From the NCBI GenBank assembly GCA_003661105.1, contig QMVM01000148.1:1-5479 (forward strand): a DNA stretch of 5,479 bases, written 5' to 3'. The stretch comes from Methanosarcinales archaeon. Lineage in GTDB: Archaea; Halobacteriota; Methanosarcinia; Methanosarcinales; Methanogasteraceae. The position numbers and the translations under genes were made by a program. Position 1 is the stretch's first letter; every line of letters begins with the position of its first letter. The notes under the pieces are model-generated. The model was not told where the DNA came from. It was given only the letters and a program-made list of their open reading frames with translations, and searched no databases. Below are positions 1-5,349 of the stretch, in pieces.

Positions 1-621
1 AACCCAGCCGGTGTCAGCATCGATGAATACAACATCACGCAGCAATCCGCAAATACCATCGAGTTTGACCGACCAAGTTGCACCACCATCTGCTGTGTAG
101 AGTATTTCACTACATAAAACACCATCTTTCCAACCCTGCCCTATCAGCCAGCCATTATCAGCATCAACGAAGTCCACAGCTGCTAAAGAATCGCCTGTAC
201 CACTGGATTGAAACAACCATGTTAGACCCCCATCCACGGTGTGCAAAATTGTGTCGCCAATTCCTACAACCCAGCCTCTGTCAACATCAATAAAATCAAC
301 ATCATTTAAAAGGACAGACGTGCCGCTGGATTGAGGAAACCAGACGGGTCCAGCGCCTTTGCCATCAATAATAGTCACATCAGCCCCCTCTCCCCGTACT
401 ATGACACCATCCTTCAAATTGATGTTCTCATAATAAGTTCCATTATAAACAAAAACGATATCTTCAGCAGTTGAGTTATCAATGGCCCATTGAATTTTCG
501 CATAGTCATCGGGAACATAATACGTTGCTGCGGATACACACCCAGTACTTACAAACGACAGCATTGTGAATAGAACAACGAATGCCAACATCACCACAAT
601 TCCTCGTTTTCTACGTTCCAT
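1..621 (-). CDS. Secreted beta-helix/YCF48-repeat protein, N-terminal 207 residues (3' end beyond the window)
   Basis: The frame is open from ATG 621 to base 1 with no stop, so the C-terminus is missing. Residues 1-32 form a signal peptide: basic MERRKR, a hydrophobic stretch at about 8-24, then STGCVSAA; type I cleavage after Ala31 or Ala32 is likely. C28 is preceded by STG, a poor lipobox, so a lipoprotein is less likely. Residues 33-87 (YYVPDDYAKIQWAID, later NGTYYENI and TIIDG) match the opening of parallel-beta-helix/NosD-like secreted proteins. From about residue 97 the protein switches to YCF48/BNR-like propeller units, with FIDVDRGW (110-117), FVDADNGW (151-158) and FIDADTGW (199-206), each after the first following a DGGxTW turn (130-135, 178-183). 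The likely location is the cell surface; substrate and function are unknown. ATG 621 is preferred over ATG 627 because AAGGA (629-633) is properly spaced from 621. The gene is AT-richer than tyrS. Confidence 0.85.
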   Translation of the reverse strand, partial: MERRKRGIVVMLAFVVLFTMLSFVSTGCVSAATYYVPDDYAKIQWAIDNSTAEDIVFVYNGTYYENINLKDGVIVRGEGADVTIIDGKGAGPVWFPQSSGTSVLLNDVDFIDVDRGWVVGIGDTILHTVDGGLTWLFQSSGTGDSLAAVDFVDADNGWLIGQGWKDGVLCSEILYTADGGATWSVKLDGICGLLRDVVFIDADTGWV

Positions 622-628
622 TTTCATA

Positions 629-633
629 TCCTT
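629..633 (-). promoter_or_regulatory. Shine-Dalgarno AAGGA deciding the start at 621
   Basis: Read on the minus strand, AAGGA lies 7 nt before ATG 621 but only 1 nt before ATG 627. The spacing favours 621 as the start of the secreted protein. A TATA-like CATAAATA read on the minus strand (about 643-650) lies just upstream, but it is too close to leave room for a leader carrying this site, so the true promoter is not resolved. Confidence 0.5.
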
Positions 634-701
634 ATTTTATTGTATTTATGAAGACGTATTAATCCATCGATATCCTCTGCTGAGACTTTACAGTCTCAAA
701 G

Positions 702-902
702 TCACCATACCCCGCACTTAAGTACAAGGCTTGTGCATCGCGATTTCACATCCAGTCTGACTGCACCGATATCTTGCATGTACTCAGTCAGTAGCAAACC
801 CATGCATCGATCGTGGCAGAGTTCTCCTCTTTCCATGCTGAATAGATCGAAACTCATCCCATATAAATCTCTGTTAACGGGACTGTTGACATCACAAGCC
901 AT
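702..902 (-). CDS. Possible small hypothetical protein (66 aa), doubtful
   Basis: A minus-strand frame runs from ATG 902 (MACDVNSPVNRDLYG) to a TGA at 702-704; the open frame extends further upstream to 1007, into tyrS. The product would be about 66 residues with five cysteines, no transmembrane segment and no motif I recognise. A GGGG run sits 6 nt before ATG 902 and a TATA-like TTTTAAT (read on the minus strand, about 926-932) lies some 25 nt further out, so expression is conceivable. Against it, the size is within chance for an open frame in roughly 48% GC DNA, the other strand also has an open frame (733-954), and the region must already hold the tyrS promoter. It could equally be a decayed gene fragment. 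Confidence 0.22.
   Translation of the reverse strand: MACDVNSPVNRDLYGMSFDLFSMERGELCHDRCMGLLLTEYMQDIGAVRLDVKSRCTSLVLKCGVW
862..867 (+). promoter_or_regulatory. TATA-like box (TATAAA) possibly driving tyrS
   Basis: TATAAA lies 91 bases before the tyrS ATG. With usual archaeal geometry (start of transcription about 25 nt downstream) it would give a leader of about 65-70 nt. A competing AT-rich box lies at 925-931, and the sequence cannot choose between them. Confidence 0.3.
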
Positions 903-920
903 GACCGTCCCCTGGCTGGG

Positions 921-931
921 AAAGATTAAAA
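921..931 (+). promoter_or_regulatory. BRE/TATA-like AAAGATTAAAA upstream of tyrS
   Basis: A purine-rich stretch followed by ATTAAAA is centred about 30 nt before ATG 958. This is the distance expected for a leaderless or nearly leaderless archaeal transcript, and it fits the absence of any clear Shine-Dalgarno before tyrS. The reverse complement is also TATA-like and could serve the doubtful minus-strand ORF. Confidence 0.35.
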
Positions 932-957
932 CGCATCGCTGTTCAATGGATTGATTG

Positions 958-1902
958 ATGGATAGATATGATTTGATCACACGGAACACACAGGAGATCG
1001 TGACCATCGATGACTTAAACGGGCTGCTGGCATCAGATAAGACGCCGACCGCTTATGCAGGATACGAACCGAGCGGAAAGATACATCTCGGTCATGTTCT
1101 TACTGTAAACAAACTTATCGATCTTCAAAATGCCGGATTTAAGGTAACAGTGCTGCTTGCGGATTTACATGCATACTTAAACGAGAAAGGGACGCTTGAA
1201 GAGGTGAGAGAACTTGCAGAGTACAACAAGCAGTGTTTCATTGCGCTCGGGCTTGGTAAGGCAAAGTTCGTCTTTGGAAGCGAATTCCAGCTGGATCCGG
1301 AGTATACGTTAAATGTGCTCAGGCTGGCGCAGGATAGCACGCTTAACCGGGCGAGGCGCAGCATGAGCGAGGTCGCAAGAAGCGTGGAGCACCCGATGGT
1401 GTCACAGATGATCTACCCGCTCATGCAGGCTCTCGATATCATGCACCTCGGTGCTGATGCTGCTGTTGGTGGAATCGACCAGCGCAAGATTCACATGCTT
1501 GCGCGGGAGGAACTGCCAAAGCTTGGATTCCGCGCTCCGGTGTGCATCCACACGCCGATCCTTCTCGGTCTGGACGGCGAGAAGATGTCATCATCGAAGG
1601 ATAATTATATTTCAGTGGACGACGATATGAAGGCGGTCGAGAAGAAGATCAACCGTGCATTCTGTACACAAGGGTCGGTGGACGACAATCCTGTGATCGA
1701 ACTCTTCAGGTACCACATCTTCCCGAGATTCTCTTCCGTAGAGGTCAAACGACCCTCGAAGTTCGGCGGCGATCTCCGCTACGAGACTTTCGAGGAGCTT
1801 GCACGCGATTTCGCGGAAGGTGGGCTGCATCCGATGGATCTGAAGAAGACCGCGGCGTCGTACATTAATTCCATCCTTGACCCGGTCAGGGAGATGTTAT
1901 GA
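958..1902 (+). CDS. tyrS: Tyrosyl-tRNA synthetase, archaeal/eukaryotic type
   Basis: Cytoplasmic class I aminoacyl-tRNA synthetase that activates tyrosine with ATP and loads it onto tRNA-Tyr. The 314 residues follow the Methanocaldococcus jannaschii enzyme (about 306) along their whole length. The Rossmann catalytic core has the HIGH-type HLGH at 43-46 within PSGKIHLGH, the LLADLHAYLN strand (66-75), tyrosine-pocket residues Y33, Y153, Q157 and D160 in YPLMQALDIMHLG, VGGIDQRKIHM (170-180) and the KMSSS loop (209-213). The short C-terminal anticodon-binding part keeps FGGDL and HPMDLK (from H291). There is no S4 domain, which separates it from the bacterial type. ATG 958 is chosen over the in-frame TTG 955 because MDRYDLITRN aligns with the family N-terminus. 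No Shine-Dalgarno is evident. All key residues are intact, so it should be functional. Confidence 0.98.
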   Translation: MDRYDLITRNTQEIVTIDDLNGLLASDKTPTAYAGYEPSGKIHLGHVLTVNKLIDLQNAGFKVTVLLADLHAYLNEKGTLEEVRELAEYNKQCFIALGLGKAKFVFGSEFQLDPEYTLNVLRLAQDSTLNRARRSMSEVARSVEHPMVSQMIYPLMQALDIMHLGADAAVGGIDQRKIHMLAREELPKLGFRAPVCIHTPILLGLDGEKMSSSKDNYISVDDDMKAVEKKINRAFCTQGSVDDNPVIELFRYHIFPRFSSVEVKRPSKFGGDLRYETFEELARDFAEGGLHPMDLKKTAASYINSILDPVREML

Positions 1903-1963
1903 ACGATTGCGCGGATGATAGCCCCGCGTGATGTCGGATCGAAAGTCGGGGTACTTTAAGTGA
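1899..1963 (+). other. Two coupled 10-codon mini-ORFs after tyrS
   Basis: ATG 1899 overlaps the tyrS stop (ATGA) and has GGGAG at 1889-1893, 5 nt upstream. It reads MNDCADDSPA and stops at TGA 1929-1931. That stop overlaps ATG 1931 (TGATG), which reads MSDRKSGYFK and stops at 1961-1963. The pair may be remnants of a gene once coupled to tyrS, an attenuator-like leader for the cytochrome, or chance. No homology can be judged at this length. Confidence 0.2.
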
Positions 1964-1980
1964 GGGTCCATAAATATAAA
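1955..1980 (+). promoter_or_regulatory. AT-rich promoter-like region before the cytochrome gene
   Basis: TTTAAG (1955-1960) and TAAATATAAA (1971-1980) stand out from the surrounding GC-richer sequence. The stronger box at 1971 would place the transcription start at about 2000, past ATG 1995, so it conflicts with a leader bearing the Shine-Dalgarno at 1984. TTTAAG fits that geometry better, giving a start near 1983. Readthrough from tyrS is also possible. Confidence 0.35.
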
Positions 1981-1983
1981 AAC

Positions 1984-1991
1984 AGGTGATC
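1984..1991 (+). promoter_or_regulatory. Strong Shine-Dalgarno AGGTGATC for the cytochrome gene
   Basis: AGGTGATC is an 8-base match to the complement of the conserved 16S rRNA 3' end and lies just before ATG 1995 (6 nt from the AGGTG core). It selects ATG 1995 over the in-frame GTG at 1986, which lies inside the site. The sequence GGTGATCACC (1985-1994) is also a perfect 10-bp palindrome touching the start codon. Confidence 0.75.
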
Positions 1992-1994
1992 ACC

Positions 1995-4598
1995 ATGCTC
2001 CACGTATCCCGAAAATATGCGCTAAACGGTCGGAATCTTCGATGTACGCTTCTGCTCCCTGCCATTGTGCTAACCTCGCTGATGAGTGGTATGGTCATCA
2101 CTGCCGGCGCGGGTGCACCACCCCATGCAGGCGAGGGGGTGTGTGCGCAGCTACTGATCAGCACAGATAAAGACACGTATCTGCTCGATCCGTATTACTG
2201 GGTGTATGAGGCGTCTTTGTATGACTGGGGTGGTGCGTCTCCGGGAGACATGTGGCCCCCTGACGGCTACGCGAGAACTGTTAACGTAACAGTCTTGCTC
2301 ATGGATCGCAGGGGCTATCGCGCTTCCCCGGATGATGTGCAGTACGAGGTGGAGAATGCCACAACGGTCATAGCGAGCGGAGATCTGGCAGATAGGGGAG
2401 ATGGGTTGTATACAGCGAGTTTTGAGATCACCGACTCCGATTCCGGTGGGCCAAACTTCGATGGGCGCGACCTTGAATATTTCACAATACGTGTGGAGGC
2501 GAATGCTTCAGAAGGCATTATCGATGGAGCGAAGAGTTTCAAGGTCGGGAGGTGGGGATGTGATCGGTGTCATGTAGGGTATACCGGATGGGATGGGCAT
2601 GAGAATCCAACCGCCAAACAATTGTATTCGTGGAGCGGCTTTCCGGAGGGCGGACCCGGAGGACCTCATAACTGGGAAAATATTCTTGGCGGCAATGGGA
2701 ATGATAAGACCACGTTTGATATCTCGTATCTCACAAATTCGGAACTGACTCACACACCATCGGATTACCTCAACATGGCTCCGTGGCATGAAATGACGAA
2801 ACGAAAGCAAGGAGGAAATCCCAAATGTTCCCCATGTCATCAGGGCTCCGGAAGGCTTCGTTACGCTTACAGTACACCAGGAGGACTGCATGGCGGGGGA
2901 ACTATTCCGGGAGGCGATGGGAAATATAAGACCCCGGTTAATATCTCACATCTCACGGATGAAATGGCAAAACAGAAGCAAGGAGGAACTTATGAATGTC
3001 TCCCATATCCTCAGGACGCAGGAAAGCTTCGTTACGATTACGATTACAGTACGCTTGAGTATGTATGGCTGGAACATGCAAAAGCCGAAGTAGTCGAATG
3101 CACATTCTGCCACGGCATGGACGGTGGCTACAATGAAACCTATTGGGCAGATACTGGCGGATATGCATACGGCGAGCATGCAAAGGTCGATTCACCTCCC
3201 GGCACAGACCAGGATCCTTATCTTGCACACCAGTCCTGCTCAAACGCAAGTTGCCACGGGCACATCAGCGATTCGGATGCCGGAGCAATCGATAATGCGT
3301 ATCCGAATTGCTCATCCTGCCACCCAATCTCCTTTGGCTCAGAGATTCCGCAGTGGCTGAATGTGTCAACCGGGCATCCGAGAGATGTCGGAGGACATCC
3401 GAATAGCGATCCGGTGGTCAACTGCTCATTCTGCCATAATTCATTCCACTCATTATCCGATGAGCGCAATATAATTTCATGCGGCGACTGCCATCCCAAA
3501 TCCGAAAACTACCCACTGCATCCTTATAAAGGCTATCAGGGCGGAGCAACATGCAGCAACTGCCACTGTGGTTCTGATCACTTAAACATCCACGACATAT
3601 CAATCCCTGGATGCAAAGACTGTCACGCCCGGGTCTTTGACAGTATCAAGGATGGCTATAACAACTATGCGATGGATGACGATCCCGCGAATCTCGCACC
3701 AGGTGGGTCTAATATGACGCACAAGAGAGATACCAGAGTGGCATTCATGGGCAACGACCCACAGGGGCAAAGCGGGAGCGGTAATTATTTCTATTCGAGA
3801 CACGCGTATCCCGGTCCAAGCGGAGGATGGGCAGACGCAACAGGACCTGCCAGGTCCGGGGATCAGATATGCCTGAACTGCCATTCGGAGATTGTGAGGC
3901 ACGAAGGTGCACGGCGTGATGAGAACTGGGATATGGCCTCACCATGCAAACCATGCCATACTCTCTGGGCTGATGACGTTACTCCAAACCCAAACGTCCA
4001 CCGCCTATCATCTCCACACTGCACCGACTGCCATTCCACCTGTTCGGTACATGCAGGCGCATCCCTGCAAAACCTCCCGAAGGACTATACACGAGTCCCC
4101 GCGATATCGTCGATGCTCAAAGATAGCGTACATAAGCGTTTGGTTATGAACATAACCACAGGAAATCCCTCGAACTACCACGGATGCCTGATCTGTCATA
4201 CCGATGTGGATTTCAGCATCTCTTATGATGATCTCTTCGAGATCGTGATCGCGGACTATGGCGGAGTACACAAGTGGAGTTCGATGCCGTCGTGTACGAA
4301 GTGCCACTCTCTTGACGATGACATCATAAGTCCGGGTCCGAGGGCATACGGGCACGAACGTCTCGACATCGATGGGGGTAATAACACCCAGTGTCTGAGA
4401 TGTCATAACATCTACAACCAGACCGCTGGAAGGTATCACGGGCACAATGCAACCATCGAGTCGTGTATCGGTTGCCATTACAACTTTGCAGCGATGAACG
4501 ATTACGGCACTCCGGAGATGTATGTCTACGGAAACGAGAGCATGGGTGACGAGTGCGCCGGTTGCCACGATACAAAACATCATCCACCAAAACCATGA
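1995..4598 (+). CDS. Secreted large multiheme c-type cytochrome (17 predicted hemes, 867 aa)
   Basis: Probable extracellular electron carrier. Residues 1-41 form a signal peptide with basic RKYALNGRNLR, a hydrophobic core and an AGAGA cleavage region. Residues about 45-185 look like a beta-sandwich/Ig-type domain (STDKDTY, GDGLYTASFEI). Covalent heme motifs CXXCH begin at residues 189, 278, 369, 439, 477, 496, 520, 540, 626, 651, 676, 731, 767, 800, 824 and 854, and a CX4CH (CSNASCH) lies at 415-421. A former site at 335-339 is now CLPYP. A heme-free stretch of about 80 residues (545-625) splits the protein into two heme-bearing blocks. Many free histidines could be distal ligands. There is no C-terminal anchor: it ends DTKHHPPKP, so it is secreted or held by partners. 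About 15 N-X-S/T sequons suggest archaeal N-glycosylation. I cannot assign a named subfamily. Its stop overlaps the flpA start. Confidence 0.95.
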   Translation: MLHVSRKYALNGRNLRCTLLLPAIVLTSLMSGMVITAGAGAPPHAGEGVCAQLLISTDKDTYLLDPYYWVYEASLYDWGGASPGDMWPPDGYARTVNVTVLLMDRRGYRASPDDVQYEVENATTVIASGDLADRGDGLYTASFEITDSDSGGPNFDGRDLEYFTIRVEANASEGIIDGAKSFKVGRWGCDRCHVGYTGWDGHENPTAKQLYSWSGFPEGGPGGPHNWENILGGNGNDKTTFDISYLTNSELTHTPSDYLNMAPWHEMTKRKQGGNPKCSPCHQGSGRLRYAYSTPGGLHGGGTIPGGDGKYKTPVNISHLTDEMAKQKQGGTYECLPYPQDAGKLRYDYDYSTLEYVWLEHAKAEVVECTFCHGMDGGYNETYWADTGGYAYGEHAKVDSPPGTDQDPYLAHQSCSNASCHGHISDSDAGAIDNAYPNCSSCHPISFGSEIPQWLNVSTGHPRDVGGHPNSDPVVNCSFCHNSFHSLSDERNIISCGDCHPKSENYPLHPYKGYQGGATCSNCHCGSDHLNIHDISIPGCKDCHARVFDSIKDGYNNYAMDDDPANLAPGGSNMTHKRDTRVAFMGNDPQGQSGSGNYFYSRHAYPGPSGGWADATGPARSGDQICLNCHSEIVRHEGARRDENWDMASPCKPCHTLWADDVTPNPNVHRLSSPHCTDCHSTCSVHAGASLQNLPKDYTRVPAISSMLKDSVHKRLVMNITTGNPSNYHGCLICHTDVDFSISYDDLFEIVIADYGGVHKWSSMPSCTKCHSLDDDIISPGPRAYGHERLDIDGGNNTQCLRCHNIYNQTAGRYHGHNATIESCIGCHYNFAAMNDYGTPEMYVYGNESMGDECAGCHDTKHHPPKP
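2658..2879 (+). repeat. Internal duplication in the cytochrome, copy 1 (intact heme site)
   Basis: The copy starts at GGAGGAC (2658), encodes GGxGxxKTxxxISxLT, then a block of about 17 residues absent from copy 2, then KQGG, KCSPCHQG and RLRYAYST. DNA identity to copy 2 is high, with shared runs such as AAGCAAGGAGGAA and GCTTCGTTACG. Its heme motif TGT..TGT CAT (2826-2840) is intact. Confidence 0.85.
2880..3055 (+). repeat. Internal duplication in the cytochrome, copy 2 (heme site lost)
   Basis: It follows copy 1 directly, again from GGAGGAC (2880), with KTPVNISHLT, KQKQGG, ECLPYPQD and KLRYDYDYST. At 2997-3011 the heme motif has become CLPYP: TGT to TAT and CAT to CCT, one base each. It lacks the 51-bp segment of copy 1 and has a duplicated GATTAC hexamer (DYDY). 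The reading frame is preserved throughout. Confidence 0.85.
3237..3257 (+). other. Non-canonical CX4CH heme-binding motif
   Basis: The cytochrome residues 415-421 read CSNASCH, with four residues between the cysteines instead of two. CX4CH is a known heme c attachment form in Desulfovibrio tetraheme cytochrome c3, so heme binding here is plausible. The motif also contains an N-A-S glycosylation sequon. Confidence 0.7.
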
Positions 4599-5320
4599 AC
4601 ACAGATTACATAGAGATCGGATGTGGCATATACCAGAGCCGGGCAAGTCCGGAAGGTCAAGCAAGTAATGCACGCAATGTAAGTAATTCAAGTAATGCAA
4701 GTCAGACGCAACTTGCAACCATGAGCCGGCAGGAAGATGGAACGGAGCAGGAGTTTCAGATATGGGATTTTCGCCACAGCAAACTGGCTGCACTGATCCT
4801 GAAAGGATTTATCCCGCCGATCACTGAGTCTTCGCTGGTCCTCTATCTCGGTGCGGCATCTGGCAGCACAGCAAGCCATATTTCCGATATCGTGCATAAC
4901 GGACTGGTGTATGTGCTTGAATTTTCGCCAACCGTCATGAAAAAACTTATTTCAAGATGCGAATCCCGGCGGAACATGATACCGATCTTCGCGGATGCGA
5001 ACCACCCCGAAAGATATTCCCATCTCGTGGACAAGGTGGATATCATCTATCAGGACATAGCGCAGCGCAATCAGGCAGAGATCGCTCTTGCGAACGCTGA
5101 ATATTTCTTGAAGGATGATGGCTACCTGATCCTCATGATAAAAGCCAGAAGCATCGATTCAACCGCTGATACCAAAGAGATATTTAAAAAAGAGGTCGAG
5201 GAGCTGCAAAAACATCTCTCTATCTTAAAGACTGTCAAACTCCCCGGATACAGGGATCACCTTGCTGTGATTGCGAAGGGTTGTAGATCAACAGCACATG
5301 CTCGGGTAATGGGTGGATAA
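4595..5320 (+). CDS. flpA: Fibrillarin-like rRNA/tRNA 2'-O-methyltransferase
   Basis: Catalytic subunit of the archaeal box C/D sRNP. It transfers a methyl group from S-adenosylmethionine to the ribose 2'-OH at sites chosen by guide sRNAs, with Nop5 and L7Ae. Length is 241 aa against roughly 230 for archaeal relatives. A short N-terminal domain (1-56) leads to IWDFRHSKLAA (56-66), the SAM-binding YLGAASGSTASHISDI (84-99), VLEFSPTVM (107-115), FADANHPE (132-139), VDIIYQDIAQRNQAE (148-162, D154 probably catalytic), IKARSID (182-188, K183) and the terminal DHLAVIAKG. ATG 4595 is chosen over a longer in-frame reading because it overlaps the cytochrome stop as ATGA. No Shine-Dalgarno precedes it, so translation probably depends on reinitiation from the cytochrome gene. 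Oddities: a 9-bp repeat tract in the N-terminal domain, an extra tail of about 12 residues, and no nop5 beside it. Confidence 0.96.
   Translation: MNTDYIEIGCGIYQSRASPEGQASNARNVSNSSNASQTQLATMSRQEDGTEQEFQIWDFRHSKLAALILKGFIPPITESSLVLYLGAASGSTASHISDIVHNGLVYVLEFSPTVMKKLISRCESRRNMIPIFADANHPERYSHLVDKVDIIYQDIAQRNQAEIALANAEYFLKDDGYLILMIKARSIDSTADTKEIFKKEVEELQKHLSILKTVKLPGYRDHLAVIAKGCRSTAHARVMGG
4664..4708 (+). repeat. In-frame 9-bp tandem repeat inside flpA
   Basis: Five 9-base units, AGTAATGCA, CGCAATGTA, AGTAATTCA, AGTAATGCA and AGTCAGACG, encode SNA-RNV-SNS-SNA-SQT (residues 24-38). Units 1 and 4 are identical. The tract is a polar, probably disordered insertion between the N-terminal strand (DYIEIGCGIYQSR) and the conserved DGTEQEF segment, at a place where other archaeal fibrillarins have an ordered small domain. 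Confidence 0.75.
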
Positions 5321-5333
5321 AATCGATCTGAAA

Positions 5334-5349
5334 AGTGGTTTACACCGCT
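5334..5349 (+). repeat. Small hairpin just after flpA
   Basis: AGTGGT (5334-5339) pairs with ACCGCT (5344-5349), including one G-U, around a TTAC loop. It lies 14 nt after the flpA stop. It could stabilise the mRNA 3' end, but the stem is short. Confidence 0.35.

Larger units (their letters stand above)
622..957. other. Divergent intergenic region between the secreted-protein gene and tyrS
   Basis: This stretch separates two genes that point away from each other and should hold both promoters. It contains AT-rich sequence at 632-662, a plus-strand TATAAA at 862-867, an AT-rich box at 925-931 and a weak minus-strand ORF at 702-902. I see no tRNA cloverleaf, no CRISPR pattern and no insertion-sequence ends. 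Confidence 0.7.

Noticed and set aside
78..293. Plus-strand 71-codon frame
   Set aside because: It is antisense to the secreted-protein gene, whose signal peptide and repeats are convincing; the His/Gln-rich product is an artefact.
733..954. Plus-strand 73-codon frame ending just before tyrS
   Set aside because: Ser/Met-rich low-information product, no Shine-Dalgarno, and it overlaps the tyrS promoter region.
955..957. TTG as the tyrS start
   Set aside because: ATG 958 follows immediately and matches the family N-terminus; no ribosome site favours the TTG.
2508..3249. Several minus-strand frames opposite the cytochrome duplication
   Set aside because: Two of them resemble each other (TFGISSLLSFRHF versus TFISSSLLLFCHF) only because they mirror the duplicated DNA.
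4553..4594. Longer flpA N-terminus beginning MRRLPRYKTS
   Set aside because: It would overlap the cytochrome by 46 nt and has no family match; ATG 4595 gives a standard ATGA junction.
4008..4793. Long 261-codon open frame on the minus strand
   Set aside because: It is antisense to the cytochrome C-terminus and the flpA start, both clearly real by motif. Its product has no coherent domain, and its length comes from codon composition opposite the coding strand.
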